Shown piece by piece: positions 32,230 through 40,700 of a stretch of DNA of 64,000 bases; position 1 is the first letter of the stretch; every line of letters begins with the position of its first letter. The notes under the pieces were generated by a model. It was given only the letters and a program-made list of their open reading frames with translations. It did no database searches and was not told the origin of the DNA. The position numbers and the translations under genes are program-made. The stretch is from Chloroflexota bacterium (GTDB lineage Bacteria; Chloroflexota; Anaerolineae; B4-G1; SLSP01), in contig JAIOAX010000028.1 in the NCBI GenBank assembly GCA_019873645.1, positions 1-64,000 of the forward strand. Direction: 5' to 3'.

Positions 32230-33528
32230 TCAATTCCCTGACGTCAAATACTCTATGGCGCGGTTGAGCTGTGGGTCTTCACCCCGGGGGGTATCTTCGG
32301 GATATTCAGCTTTAATATCCGGCTCAAGTCCGTCGCCGTGAATACTTCTACCCTTAGGTGTAAACCACTTGGCGATGGTCACACGCAACTGCGCGCCATC
32401 CGGAAAATCATTGGGACGCTGCACCGAACCTTTACCAAATGTCTTTGTTCCGATGAGCACAGCGCGCCCGTAATCCTGAAGCGCGCCGGCGACGATTTCC
32501 GAGGCGCTGGCGGTTCCTGAATCAACCAGAACAACCATGGGAATATCCTCACCCAGGTCGCCGTTATAGGCATAGAAACGGCGTTCGCTGCCTTCTTCTT
32601 CATTCCGTTCAATCATAACCAGTCCTTTGCCCAGGAAAATGTCGGAAACCTTGATAGCCTCATCCAGCCACCCGCCTGGATTGGCGCGCAGGTCAAAAAT
32701 CAATCCTTTGGGTTTATTCTTGAGCAGTTCCTTCAACGCGTCGTTGACCCGCTCGGATGCATTGGCATCAAACTCAATCAAGCGAATATAGGCAATGTTG
32801 TTATCCAGCATTTTGTATTCAACGACGGGTACTTCAATCCTGGCCCGCACAACGGTGATGATGATGGGCTCTTTCTCACCGGAACGTGCAATTTTCAGCA
32901 CGGCTTCAGAACCCGCCGGGCCGCGGATATAACCGATAGCCTCATATAAACTCAGTCCTTCCAGAGACTGATCTCCCACGGCCAGAATGATGTCGCCGGG
33001 GAGCACCCCCGCAGCCTCGGCCGGTTGGCCGGGAATCAAGCTGACGACTTCAAGATAGCCGTCTTCGCGCATACTGACCATAGCGCCGATGCCCTCAAAC
33101 GTACCGCTGGCATCTTCGTTGAGGATCGCCGCGGCTTGTGGATCAATGAACGAGGTATAAGGGTCGCCGAGTGCCTGCACTACGCCGCGAATGGCACCGT
33201 GTGTCAATGTCTGTTTGTCGGGAAGATCACCGTAGAATTGTTGATCCAGGATCTCCAGGACATCCTGCAGCATCTGGTAATCAAAATTCTCTGAGGCAGG
33301 GACCGCAGGTGTACTGGTAGGGGGTGGGGGAGTAGTTTTTCTCGGCGACGGCGTGGTTCTTTCTGGGGTGAGGGTAGGCGCAACCGATGGCGAAGTGTCT
33401 GGGGACGGCGTGATCTGTACCGGGCTGGCCGTCACCCGGCCGACAACAAACCCACCGGCAAAAGCGCCGATGGTCAGGGCAGCGACAACAACTGCGAGGC
33501 CCACAATAATTAAAGTTTTACGTATCAT
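32230..33528 (-). CDS. C-terminal processing peptidase (S41, CtpA-like)
   Basis: A 432-residue membrane-anchored protease: an N-terminal helix (about residues 7-30), a Pro/Thr/Ser linker, a helical region with LTHGAIRGVVQALGDPYTSF, a PDZ domain (about 140-230, with GIGAMVSMREDGYLEVVSLIPGQPAEAAGV) and the S41 core. The catalytic Ser lies in VDSGTASASEI and the Lys in TKTFGKGSVQ. It trims C-terminal tails of exported or tagged proteins outside the membrane. GGGAG precedes the ATG. It is immediately followed by smpB. Confidence 0.95.
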   Translation of the reverse strand: MIRKTLIIVGLAVVVAALTIGAFAGGFVVGRVTASPVQITPSPDTSPSVAPTLTPERTTPSPRKTTPPPPTSTPAVPASENFDYQMLQDVLEILDQQFYGDLPDKQTLTHGAIRGVVQALGDPYTSFIDPQAAAILNEDASGTFEGIGAMVSMREDGYLEVVSLIPGQPAEAAGVLPGDIILAVGDQSLEGLSLYEAIGYIRGPAGSEAVLKIARSGEKEPIIITVVRARIEVPVVEYKMLDNNIAYIRLIEFDANASERVNDALKELLKNKPKGLIFDLRANPGGWLDEAIKVSDIFLGKGLVMIERNEEEGSERRFYAYNGDLGEDIPMVVLVDSGTASASEIVAGALQDYGRAVLIGTKTFGKGSVQRPNDFPDGAQLRVTIAKWFTPKGRSIHGDGLEPDIKAEYPEDTPRGEDPQLNRAIEYLTSGN

Positions 33529-33545
33529 CTTTCATCTCCCGTTCG

Positions 33546-33643
33546 CCATAGAGGCCATAGAAATCACAGAGACTTTTGATTTTTCTCTGCGCTCGTTGGG
33601 TTCTCTATGGTTCAAAATATGTCTGGCATCCAAAGTGCCAGAC
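33546..33643. repeat. two inverted repeats upstream of ctpA
   Basis: CCATAGAG (33546-33553) pairs with CTCTATGG (33603-33610) and encloses ACAGAGA/TCTCTG, forming a long stem. Next to it GTCTGGCA (33621-33628) pairs perfectly with TGCCAGAC (33636-33643). The first has the CAGAGA flavour of the palindrome at 10559. No gene is seen; the ctpA promoter must be in this area or upstream. Confidence 0.6.
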
Positions 33644-33660
33644 GTCTATTTTATCACAAG

Positions 33661-33688
33661 TTGACAATTTGTATAAGCCTGCTATAAT
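33661..33688 (+). promoter_or_regulatory. consensus sigma70-type promoter of the csp-RRM operon
   Basis: TTGACA (33661-33666), a 16-bp spacer and TATAAT (33683-33688) are perfect consensus boxes. Transcription should begin near 33695, giving a leader of about 125 nt before the cold-shock gene. Confidence 0.9.
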
Positions 33689-33727
33689 CTTTCTTGTAAG
33701 CGAGAAGGATTCCAAGTTCTAAGATAT

Positions 33728-33761
33728 AGGCCTGGACTCTCGAGTCCAGGCCTGTTTTTTT
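33728..33761 (+). terminator. intrinsic terminator in the csp leader (attenuator or small-RNA end)
   Basis: AGGCCTGGACTC pairs with GAGTCCAGGCCT, followed by seven T, about 35-65 nt after the predicted transcript start and 60 nt before the csp start codon. GGGGAGTC (33765-33772) and GACTC (33775-33779) downstream can compete for the same strands, as in an attenuator. Confidence 0.8.
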
Positions 33762-33820
33762 AGGTGGGGAGTCTGACTCGAAAAAATTTTAGTTTGTTCG
33801 ATTTTGAAAGGAAAGAAACT

Positions 33821-34036
33821 GTGAGTAATCGGGAATATGGAACTGTGAAGTGGTTCAATGGAGCCAAGGGCTACGGGTTTATCTCCCGCGAAGGCCACGA
33901 CGATGTCTTTGTCCACTATTCTGCCATTCAGGCAGAGGGATTCAGAACCCTGGACGAAGGGCAGCGCGTTGAGTTCTCCGTTGAGCAGGGGCCGAAAGGC
34001 CTGCAAGCCACCAACGTGGTTGTGGCGAAGGAGTAG
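33821..34036 (+). CDS. cold-shock domain protein (CspA family)
   Basis: A 71-residue single-domain protein with [21 protein letters not shown] (RNP1, KGYGFI) and [11 protein letters not shown] (RNP2, VFVHYS), the aromatic RNA/ssDNA-binding surface of bacterial Csps, and the ending [12 protein letters not shown]. It acts as an RNA chaperone. The start is the GTG at 33821 after AAAGGAAAG; a longer frame upstream crosses leader sequence. It is followed after six bases by an RRM protein, forming a small RNA-binding operon. Confidence 0.97.
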   Translation: MSNREYGTVKWFNGAKGYGFISREGHDDVFVHYSAIQAEGFRTLDEGQRVEFSVEQGPKGLQATNVVVAKE

Positions 34037-34042
34037 TCAGCC

Positions 34043-34396
34043 ATGTCGAAGAAGCTCTATGTCGGTAACATGAGTTACGACACCACAGAAGCCACTTTGC
34101 GCGAGCTGTTTTCTGCTCACGGTGAGGTCGTCTCTGTGAGTGTGATTACAGACCGTGATACCGGGCGTCCACGTGGCTTTGCTTTCGTGGAAATGGCGAC
34201 CGATGCCGGAGCGAACGCAGCAATCGCGGCGTTGGATGGGCAGTCGGTTGATGGGCGCACCCTCAAGGTGAACGAGGCTCGTCCGCCCGAGTCGCGGGGT
34301 GGGGAGCGTTCGTACAGTGGTGGGGGGCGCGGCTTCGGCGGCCGCGGCGGTGATCGCCGTGGCGACCGTGGGCGGCGCGACCGCAGCAGCTGGTAG
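34043..34396 (+). CDS. RRM-domain, glycine/arginine-rich RNA-binding protein
   Basis: A 117-residue protein: an RNA-recognition motif (residues 3-80) with RNP2 LYVGNM and RNP1 RGFAFVEM, then a tail rich in Gly, Arg and Ser (SGGGRGFGGRGGDRRGDRGRR) of the type found in cyanobacterial and plant cold-induced Rbp proteins. It probably binds RNA with little specificity and helps under cold stress. The gene starts six bases after csp, which supports a joint cold-shock operon; a terminator follows 46 bp after the stop. Confidence 0.95.
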   Translation: MSKKLYVGNMSYDTTEATLRELFSAHGEVVSVSVITDRDTGRPRGFAFVEMATDAGANAAIAALDGQSVDGRTLKVNEARPPESRGGERSYSGGGRGFGGRGGDRRGDRGRRDRSSW

Positions 34397-34441
34397 ATTT
34401 CATCGTTTATAGCTGCAAACCAATCCAATAAAAAACTACGA

Positions 34442-34466
34442 AAGGGCCGGCTTTGTGCCGGCCCTT
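34442..34466 (+). terminator. intrinsic terminator after the csp-RRM operon
   Basis: AAGGGCCGGC, loop TTTGT, GCCGGCCCTT, followed by GTCATTT. The T-run is short but the stem is strong. Confidence 0.75.
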
Positions 34467-34826
34467 GTCATTTCCCCAGGATAGAACATAATTTCTAAAT
34501 CCCCATGTCTCAAAAAGCAGGCTTCAACTTAGGCCGATCGCGCTGTAGTCGGTCCCTGACTACACTACAGCGGGGATGCGCAGGCATGGTGTCTGGAGAC
34601 CAGCCTGAGTATTGCGAAGTTGCGTTCTCGCTGTGGCCGGCCTGACCGGTCATTAGGGACTATTTTACATAATATATATAGTCGGAAGTTCCGTAGTTAG
34701 TCTTATGGTCGTTAGTTTGGTGGCCGTTAGTCTAATAGTCGTTAGTCTGATAGTCGGAGGATAGCCACGATTCACGCCTAACCGACTACCGCCTAAACGA
34801 CTAATGACTAACCGACTGACTAACGA
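34467..34826. other. 360-bp non-coding region rich in inverted repeats
   Basis: No gene is visible. At about 34541-34572 CGCTGTAGT pairs with ACTACAGCG. At about 34589-34604 GTGTCTGGAGACCAGCCTGAG resembles the GGTCTGGAGACC element at 42905-42970. From 34679 the TAGTC-type repeat begins. A small RNA in 34530-34660 is possible but unproven. Confidence 0.6.
34679..34826. repeat. TAGTC/GTTAGTC stutter repeat with inverted second half
   Basis: The left part repeats GTTAGTC, TATGGTC, GTTAGTC, TAATAGTC, GATAGTCGG. After about 24 bp the right part repeats the complement: CCGACTACC, ACGACTAATGACTAACC, GACTGACTAACG. The stop of the next gene (34827) begins where the repeat ends. Confidence 0.85.
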
Positions 34827-35180
34827 TTATTTCAGGTTTTTGCCCCAGCGATCTTTCTTGATCAATGCGCTGTCTTGCGTATCAGACGGCGGCATAAGCG
34901 CACGTTCGTTAATCAAATGCTGCGAGGCGACCAGCATCCGAAATTCCTCACGTTCGTGCTCAAGTTGGCGTTGTTCATGCTCAAGTGTATTGTGCCATAC
35001 TTGTAATTCTTTTTGCCAAACTTCAAGTTCTACGGCTTTTTCTTTTAGAGCCTGTTGTTCTTCTTCGATAGCCAGACGGCGCTTGATAGCCGCGCCGCGT
35101 TCCCACCACAGGTAGATGGAAAACAACACGGCGAGCAGAAACAAGATCGCCCCGGCGAGAAACATCAATGCGTCGAACAT
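34827..35180 (-). CDS. small membrane protein with coiled coil
   Basis: A 117-residue protein with one N-terminal membrane helix (about residues 3-25, then WWERG) and a long highly charged coiled coil (about 32-82: EEEQQALKEKAVELEVWQKELQVWHNTLEHEQRQLEHEREEF). It ends in a short polar tail. No family is recognised; the layout recalls small division- or envelope-associated proteins such as LapA or FtsB-like types, but the likeness is only structural. It has no ribosome-binding site and is flanked on both sides by TAGTC-type repeats. Base use resembles its neighbours. Confidence 0.65.
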   Translation of the reverse strand: MFDALMFLAGAILFLLAVLFSIYLWWERGAAIKRRLAIEEEQQALKEKAVELEVWQKELQVWHNTLEHEQRQLEHEREEFRMLVASQHLINERALMPPSDTQDSALIKKDRWGKNLK

Positions 35181-35187
35181 AAGTAAG

Positions 35188-35269
35188 TCTGAGAGTCTCT
35201 ATAGTCTGGGAGTCTTTAGCCTGGTAGTCTGCCGTCTTTAATCCGTTTCATCCGTTCAATCCATTGACC
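35188..35269. repeat. TAGTC repeat and second 9-bp ATCCGTTTM repeat
   Basis: 35188-35233 holds GTCTGAGAGTCTC, TATAGTCTGGGAGTC, TTTAGCC and TGGTAGTC units. 35237-35269 holds ATCCGTTTC, ATCCGTTCA, ATCCATTGA, a second copy of the element at 10816. The repeat abuts the elp3 stop at 35270. Confidence 0.8.
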
Positions 35270-36880
35270 TTACAAATAACGCGACAGATACAATTCTCCC
35301 GTTGTGAAGCCACGCTCCCGATAGTAAGGCCGCGTGCCGGCAGCGGCGATGACGGCCAGTTGTCGGAATCCGGCATCGCGGGCCATTCCAGCAGCCGCAT
35401 CCAGCAGGCGTGTGCCCAGGCCGCGATGTTGCACTGCCGGGCCACGTTGTCCCAGGGCCTGCGCCGGCCCATAGACGTGCAACTCGCGTACCATCGCCGC
35501 CTCGCGGATTTCGGGGATCGGCAGCTCGTCACGCGGGGCAAGAGGAAGCGACAGGCGCAGAAAGGCAGCCAAATGCCCACCAGGTGTGAGATACTGCAAG
35601 AAATGCTCCTCGGTAGCGTTGGTGACGTAAGAAAACACTTCAAGCGTCACATCGTCATCTTCTGCGAGCGGCTCCTTCCCGCGCACCTCACGACAGCGGA
35701 TACATTGACAGGCAAGTCCGCGTTGTTGCATTTGCGTATGCACAATCTGCCGCAGGTTGCTCTTGGTCGTTCCGGCGACGATGTATTGCGCAGGGATGTC
35801 ACGCATCAGGCGATTGATGCGGCAGTATGGCGGAACGCGCGTCTTACACTGCACCAGCAGGTCAATCAAGGTGTCTTCGGGATAAGGAGCGTATTGGCCT
35901 TGCTCCCAAAGTGTATACAAATCCGTCCCCTCAAGGAGCGCCGTAGGATAGATTTTGATTTCATCGGGACGCAACCCCGGATCATCCCACATCCGTGCGA
36001 AGTCGGCGAGGTCGGATTCAGGCGTTGCACCGTATAAATTGGGCATCCAGTGCAACACGATTTTAAAGCCCCCCAGGCGCAACAATCGCACGGCGCGTTG
36101 CACGTCCGCGACCGTATGCCCGCGCCGATTGAGTGACAGGATCGTATCATCGAAGCTCTGTGCGCCGATCTGCACTTTCGTCACAGCCTGACGTCGTAGC
36201 ATCAGCACTTCTTCGGGGGTGATCCAATCGGGGCGTGTTTCTATGACCAGACCGACGTTGCGATGCACGGCAGTTTCATTGTGCTTCAACGCTTCCTCAA
36301 GGGTTGGGAACTCCGTTTCATTCATGGCGTCGAAACAACGGCGCAAGAACCACTCGCGGTACTCCAGTGGATAGGCTGACCAGGTGCCGCCCAGGATCAA
36401 CAATTCCACTTTATCTGTAGCATGACCAATCGCCTGTAATGCTTGTATGCGCCCATGGGTTTGCGCGTAAGGGTCATAGTCATTCTGCAGAGCGCGCAGG
36501 ACGCCTGGTTCCCCATCGAGGTAACTTTTCGGCGCTTCGCGCTGATCCGGGCAGAAGAGGCACTCACCGGGGCAGGGATATGGCTCGGTCAACACGGCCA
36601 CCGGCGCGACGCCGGAAATGGTGCGCACCGGGCGCCCACGCAGGCGGCGTTCCAGTTCCTTATCGCGCTTAAGCGCCCCACCCTGCACCAGACGTTGATA
36701 AGCGTCCAGCAGTTGAGATTTGGCATACGTGCCGTCGGCGCTCGGATAGCGGCGCAGCAGCGGCATCATGTCATCCTCATCCGCCGGAAGATCGCGGATG
36801 GCCTGGAGCAGATTCAGGACATTCTCGCGTTCCTGAGCCTGGGTCAGATCAATCGTTTGCGGCACCCCACCCTTGACCAT
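35270..36880 (-). CDS. bacterial Elp3-like radical SAM / GNAT tRNA-modifying enzyme
   Basis: A 536-residue two-domain enzyme. The radical-SAM cluster motif is C103-PGE-C107-LF-C110 in YPCPGECLFCPDQ, and the barrel continues through LLILGGTWSAYP and IETRPDWIT. The C-terminal GNAT domain (about residues 390-536) has GLGTRLLDAAAGMARDAGF and YYRERGF. Elp3 makes the cm5U-type modification at wobble uridine 34 of some tRNAs using acetyl-CoA; it is common in eukaryotes and archaea but scattered in bacteria, Chloroflexota among them. The ATG at 36880 has no ribosome-binding site but a TATAAT six bases before it. The longer open frame upstream is repeat DNA. Confidence 0.95.
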   Translation of the reverse strand: MVKGGVPQTIDLTQAQERENVLNLLQAIRDLPADEDDMMPLLRRYPSADGTYAKSQLLDAYQRLVQGGALKRDKELERRLRGRPVRTISGVAPVAVLTEPYPCPGECLFCPDQREAPKSYLDGEPGVLRALQNDYDPYAQTHGRIQALQAIGHATDKVELLILGGTWSAYPLEYREWFLRRCFDAMNETEFPTLEEALKHNETAVHRNVGLVIETRPDWITPEEVLMLRRQAVTKVQIGAQSFDDTILSLNRRGHTVADVQRAVRLLRLGGFKIVLHWMPNLYGATPESDLADFARMWDDPGLRPDEIKIYPTALLEGTDLYTLWEQGQYAPYPEDTLIDLLVQCKTRVPPYCRINRLMRDIPAQYIVAGTTKSNLRQIVHTQMQQRGLACQCIRCREVRGKEPLAEDDDVTLEVFSYVTNATEEHFLQYLTPGGHLAAFLRLSLPLAPRDELPIPEIREAAMVRELHVYGPAQALGQRGPAVQHRGLGTRLLDAAAGMARDAGFRQLAVIAAAGTRPYYRERGFTTGELYLSRYL

Positions 36881-36886
36881 ACGATT

Positions 36887-36892
36887 ATTATA
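36887..36892 (-). promoter_or_regulatory. -10 box for a leaderless elp3 mRNA
   Basis: TATAAT on the minus strand ends six bases before the ATG at 36880. No consensus -35 is obvious 17 bp upstream. Confidence 0.5.
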
Positions 36893-36924
36893 CCACGCCC
36901 GGCCAAAAGAGTCGGGAGTAAAAA

Positions 36925-37001
36925 CGTAATGCGTGAAACGTAAAACGTGAAGCGTAGTGCGTAAAATCCCCTTACGTTTCACGTTTTACGTTTCACGTTT
37001 T
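36925..37001. repeat. 7-bp CGTRAAA stutter repeat, inverted, copy 1
   Basis: Six units (CGTAATG, CGTGAAA, CGTAAAA, CGTGAAG, CGTAGTG, CGTAAAA) at 36925-36966 are followed by four complementary units (ACGTTTC, ACGTTTT, ACGTTTC, ACGTTTT) at 36974-37001. The two halves can fold into a long stem. It lies between the divergent elp3 and methyltransferase genes. A second copy is at 50961-51031. Confidence 0.92.
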
Positions 37002-37006
37002 CCAAC

Positions 37007-37012
37007 TATACT
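37007..37012 (+). promoter_or_regulatory. -10 box for a leaderless methyltransferase mRNA
   Basis: TATACT ends seven bases before the ATG at 37020, which has no ribosome-binding site. Confidence 0.5.
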
Positions 37013-37019
37013 TCGCAGT

Positions 37020-37766
37020 ATGCGCGAAGAGGTTGTGCATTTACTGAACCGCTTGAACCGTAAGTTCTATGCCGACCTGGCCGGGGCTTTCGCGGCTTCC
37101 AGAAGGGAAACCGAACCCGGCCTGGAACGCATTTTGGCGCAGGTGAGTCCAGGGGCGCGGGTGCTCGATTTGGGATGTGGACAGGGGCGCGTCGCTGCGC
37201 TGCTGCCAGAAGGGTGTGATTATGTAGGGATGGATTTTTCTGCAGAAATGCTGGCGCAGTTCCAATCGGTAAAAGCCGGTGTGACGATCCGCTTTGTTGT
37301 TGGAGATCTGCTAGACCCTGCATGGCCGACTCTGGTAGCCAACCATTATGACTGGATTGTTATGCGTGCCGTCCTGCAACATATCCCTGGCCTGGCTCAA
37401 CGCCAGGAGGTGCTTAAACGCGCTGCCGGGTTGCTTGCGCCGCAAGGCAGATTGCTGTTAGCGAACTGGCAGTTCCTCGATGTTGCTCGCTTGCGGCGCA
37501 GATTGTTGCCGTGGGACGTTATCGGCCTGACTGAGGAAGATGTCGAGGCGGGTGATTATCTGCTTGACTGGCAACGTGAAGGGTATGGCATTCGTTATGT
37601 CCATTTGATTGATGAGGCAGAAACAACCCGGCTCGCCGCGCATGCCGGTTTACAAATCGAGACCCTGTTCCGCGCCGACGGCCATGATAACAACCTGACA
37701 CTCTATGCCGTACTGTGCACGCATTTATTTGCCATAGAGCTCACAGATACCCCAGAGAACCCTTGA
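37020..37766 (+). CDS. class I SAM-dependent methyltransferase
   Basis: A 248-residue methyltransferase with motif I GARVLDLGCGQGRVAALLP (SAM-binding glycines at residues about 51-55), an acidic residue in YVGMDFSAEML, motif III-like FVVGDLLDPAW and DWIVMRAVLQHIPG. The C-terminal part with LLPWDVIGLTEEDVEAGDYLLDWQREG is not recognised, so the substrate is unknown; tRNA or small-molecule acceptors are possible, and the Elp3 neighbour makes a tRNA-wobble methylation of the Trm9 kind thinkable. The Trm9 link is inference. The ATG at 37020 is preceded by TATACT rather than a ribosome-binding site. Confidence 0.85.
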   Translation: MREEVVHLLNRLNRKFYADLAGAFAASRRETEPGLERILAQVSPGARVLDLGCGQGRVAALLPEGCDYVGMDFSAEMLAQFQSVKAGVTIRFVVGDLLDPAWPTLVANHYDWIVMRAVLQHIPGLAQRQEVLKRAAGLLAPQGRLLLANWQFLDVARLRRRLLPWDVIGLTEEDVEAGDYLLDWQREGYGIRYVHLIDEAETTRLAAHAGLQIETLFRADGHDNNLTLYAVLCTHLFAIELTDTPENP

Positions 37767-37796
37767 TTCTTCGCTTCTTTCATTACTCTGATTCTC

Positions 37797-40700
37797 TCAC
37801 GGCATCCCTACTACTTTGTAGATCGTAGACATTTCGTCCTGATAAACGATTTCAAGCCAGCCCTGCTCCACCATAGTCTCGAATTTAGGCAATCCTTCGG
37901 GGAACATATAGGCGCGCTCATACGGTCCCAGGATGACATAGCGCACGTTGTAACGCTCCAAGACCTTCATAGCCTGCCGGGAGTCAAAGCCATTGTAGAA
38001 ATAGCGCACGTCCGCTTGCCGCGCCTCAACGGTGCCGGCGGGCATCATCAGACGCTGTTGTACCGAGTGCCAGCGCCAGGCAGCCACCGCCGGCAGCCCC
38101 GTGTAAACGCTGATACGCCCACCCCAGAGATATTCGCGCTCGCCTTGTCCCTCCATAATGGTTGGGGAGCCTTCTACATTCTCCTGTAACCAGCGGATCA
38201 TGCGATCATCGGCGGCCAGGGGGATGGTTGCACCTTGCTCATACTGGATTGCATAGGGCAGATAGGCCATGCCGTCCAGCGTATGCGGCGCCTGGGTGAC
38301 CCACCGATCACGGATTTTAGCCGGAATCGCCAGAAGCGGATACATCGCAGCCGCCGCCAGCAGAACCGCCATAATCCCCGAAACCAGGTCGCTGACAGAG
38401 TAAGGCACCTGGCTCATAAACGAATTCTTCTCGGCGCGATAGCTTTGGACTGCATAATAGATGATGCGTTCGACGGCGACGGCAGCACTTAATCCCAACA
38501 ACATCCATACCTGGAGATAGAACTTGAACACCGTGTTCATCCGTCCGATGTCGCCTTCCAGCACGGCGACTTCCACCAACAAACTCAGCGCCAGCGCCGT
38601 ACCTACCCACAGCCACAATAAGCGGGTATGAGGTGTACTTTGAGGGTCAAGCACCAGGAGTGCGGCCAATGTCCCCAATGGAATGACAATCCAGGCAATG
38701 GAAACGCCCAGAATAAGCAACACCACTCCCAGAAGGGCGAGGCCGAGCAGAGCTATACCTAACGGCAACCATACGGTTATATCCTTAGTCACACGGCGGA
38801 ACAAAGCCTGTCCACGCACCGCGCCGAGGACCACCAATGGGAAAAGAAACTGCCCATGCATAATCAGGTAAATGCCGAGCGGGGTGCGCGACCCCCTCCA
38901 TGCGCCGAAAGATGTGTAAGTTGTGGCATAGTGCGCTGTGTAGGGACGGAAGAACAGCTCACCCAGGAGAATAAATAGCACCGGCGTTATTACTTTGTAA
39001 TAGGGGAAGATAGGCTTAGCAGCCTCGGCGATATTCTCTGAGTTCTCGTTTCCTGGCTTAATCAGGCTAAGCAGTAACGCCAGGCTCATCAGTCCCAGAT
39101 AGGTCGGCCAGTCCCAGGTGTTGGTGGCCTTCAGCGCGCCTATCACCAGCCCGGCCAGGATCAAGGTTGCCAGCGGACGGGGAATACAGCGCCGGAGATG
39201 CGCCAACAGCATTCTTTTCTCATCAAGTTGTGACGGTTCAACGGTCAATCCCCATTGCAGCGCAACGGCCAGTGCTATCTGTGTAAGCGGGAACGCCATC
39301 ATGTGGGCGTGCAGATCGGCATACAGGAACGTGAACGCCGGGAACTCGTTGATCGTGCCGACTTCGCCTGGAGCAAAGGGCATGACGCGCGTGGCGTTCC
39401 AGTACCACCACTCTGCATGAAAGGACAAGGGATGTCCCTGTACGATCACTTTCCACAGTCCAACCAGCACCGAAACCAACGCCGGATAGCCGGGGATCAG
39501 GCTCTCAAATTTGAGGTTGCCGACTTCCTCAAACCCCATAAACAGTAAGCGCAATTCACCCAGATTGCCCAGGATCAGCACCAGGAACAGCCCGATAAGC
39601 CCGGCCCGCCGTCCACGTTTTTCATCGCCGCCGGCCAGATTGCCGGCAATCGTATACGCCCCCACCCCGGTCATCGCATAGAGCGCCGCAATTGCCAGAT
39701 TGTAGCCGACACTCGGCACAACGCCCAAGGCTTTGATCAGCGAGCCGACCATCACAAAGCCGAAGTAGTAGTAGTTCATCGTCCCGCCGGCAAACCACGG
39801 GTCGTAGGGAGGAAACCAGGTGGATTTGATGACGGCGTTGAGGTAGGCGAAGTCCATCGGTTTTTCGCCGCCGGCCACCGGATGCCACAAATCCGGGTTG
39901 AGATAGCGCACATAGCACCAGGCGAGGTAAAGGAGCGCGAAGATGATCTCGATGCGGACTATATCGCGCCAGTGTTCTTGCAAGAAGGCGCGAAAAACAT
40001 CTTGACGCCGGTAGACAAATACTCCAGAGAGCATGGCCCAGAAGAGGAACACAGCCCACAAAAGCAGGCGTGTGTGTGGCAGCCAGTGCAGGCTCGCCAG
40101 TAACCAGGCGCAATAAGCCCACACCAGCAAACCCACTGCGCGCGCCAGCCCATAGCCACGGTCGCGCAAGGCCGGGAAAGCATAGTAGAGCCAGGGGAAA
40201 GCTACAATCCCTAATGCCGCTAACAACATCCACCACGCAATAACGGCCAAAATCTGCGAACGATTGAGCAGCGCATCGCGGTTGAAGAGTTGCGACCAGG
40301 TGCCGCCACTTTCCTGTTCAGCGCGCATACGTGGCGTCATGAGCAAAGTGCGTTGGGCGACGTTCTTGCTACGGGTGGCTTGCAATGGCGTCATCCAGCG
40401 AACATCGTTTAACAATGTTGCCGGCAGTATGGCCTCGGCGCGGGCGCGTGAATAGGCTGGCGTCTTGGCGAAAATCAACACGGTCGGGTGGTCGTAGACG
40501 CTGAAGGCTTCTTCGGCCGGCGGCAACACAATCTGACAGGGACGTGCATTGGTGTAACGCGGTTGCATCAAGGCAAAAGGAATCTCCTGATCGGGAAACT
40601 GACACGGTCCCAAAGATGGATAGGAAACGAACTCCGCCAACAACTCGAAACCCAGACTGCCGTTGAACAGCGCCTCATAATAGGCTGTGGTGAACGGATA

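Noticed and set aside
34530..34660. tRNA or structured RNA gene
   Set aside because: There are good stems but no cloverleaf, anticodon arm or T-loop consensus; kept only as a weak small-RNA candidate.
36881..36982. N-terminal extension of Elp3 by 34 residues
   Set aside because: It is translated CGTRAAA repeat and promoter sequence; conserved Elp3 sequence begins after the ATG at 36880.
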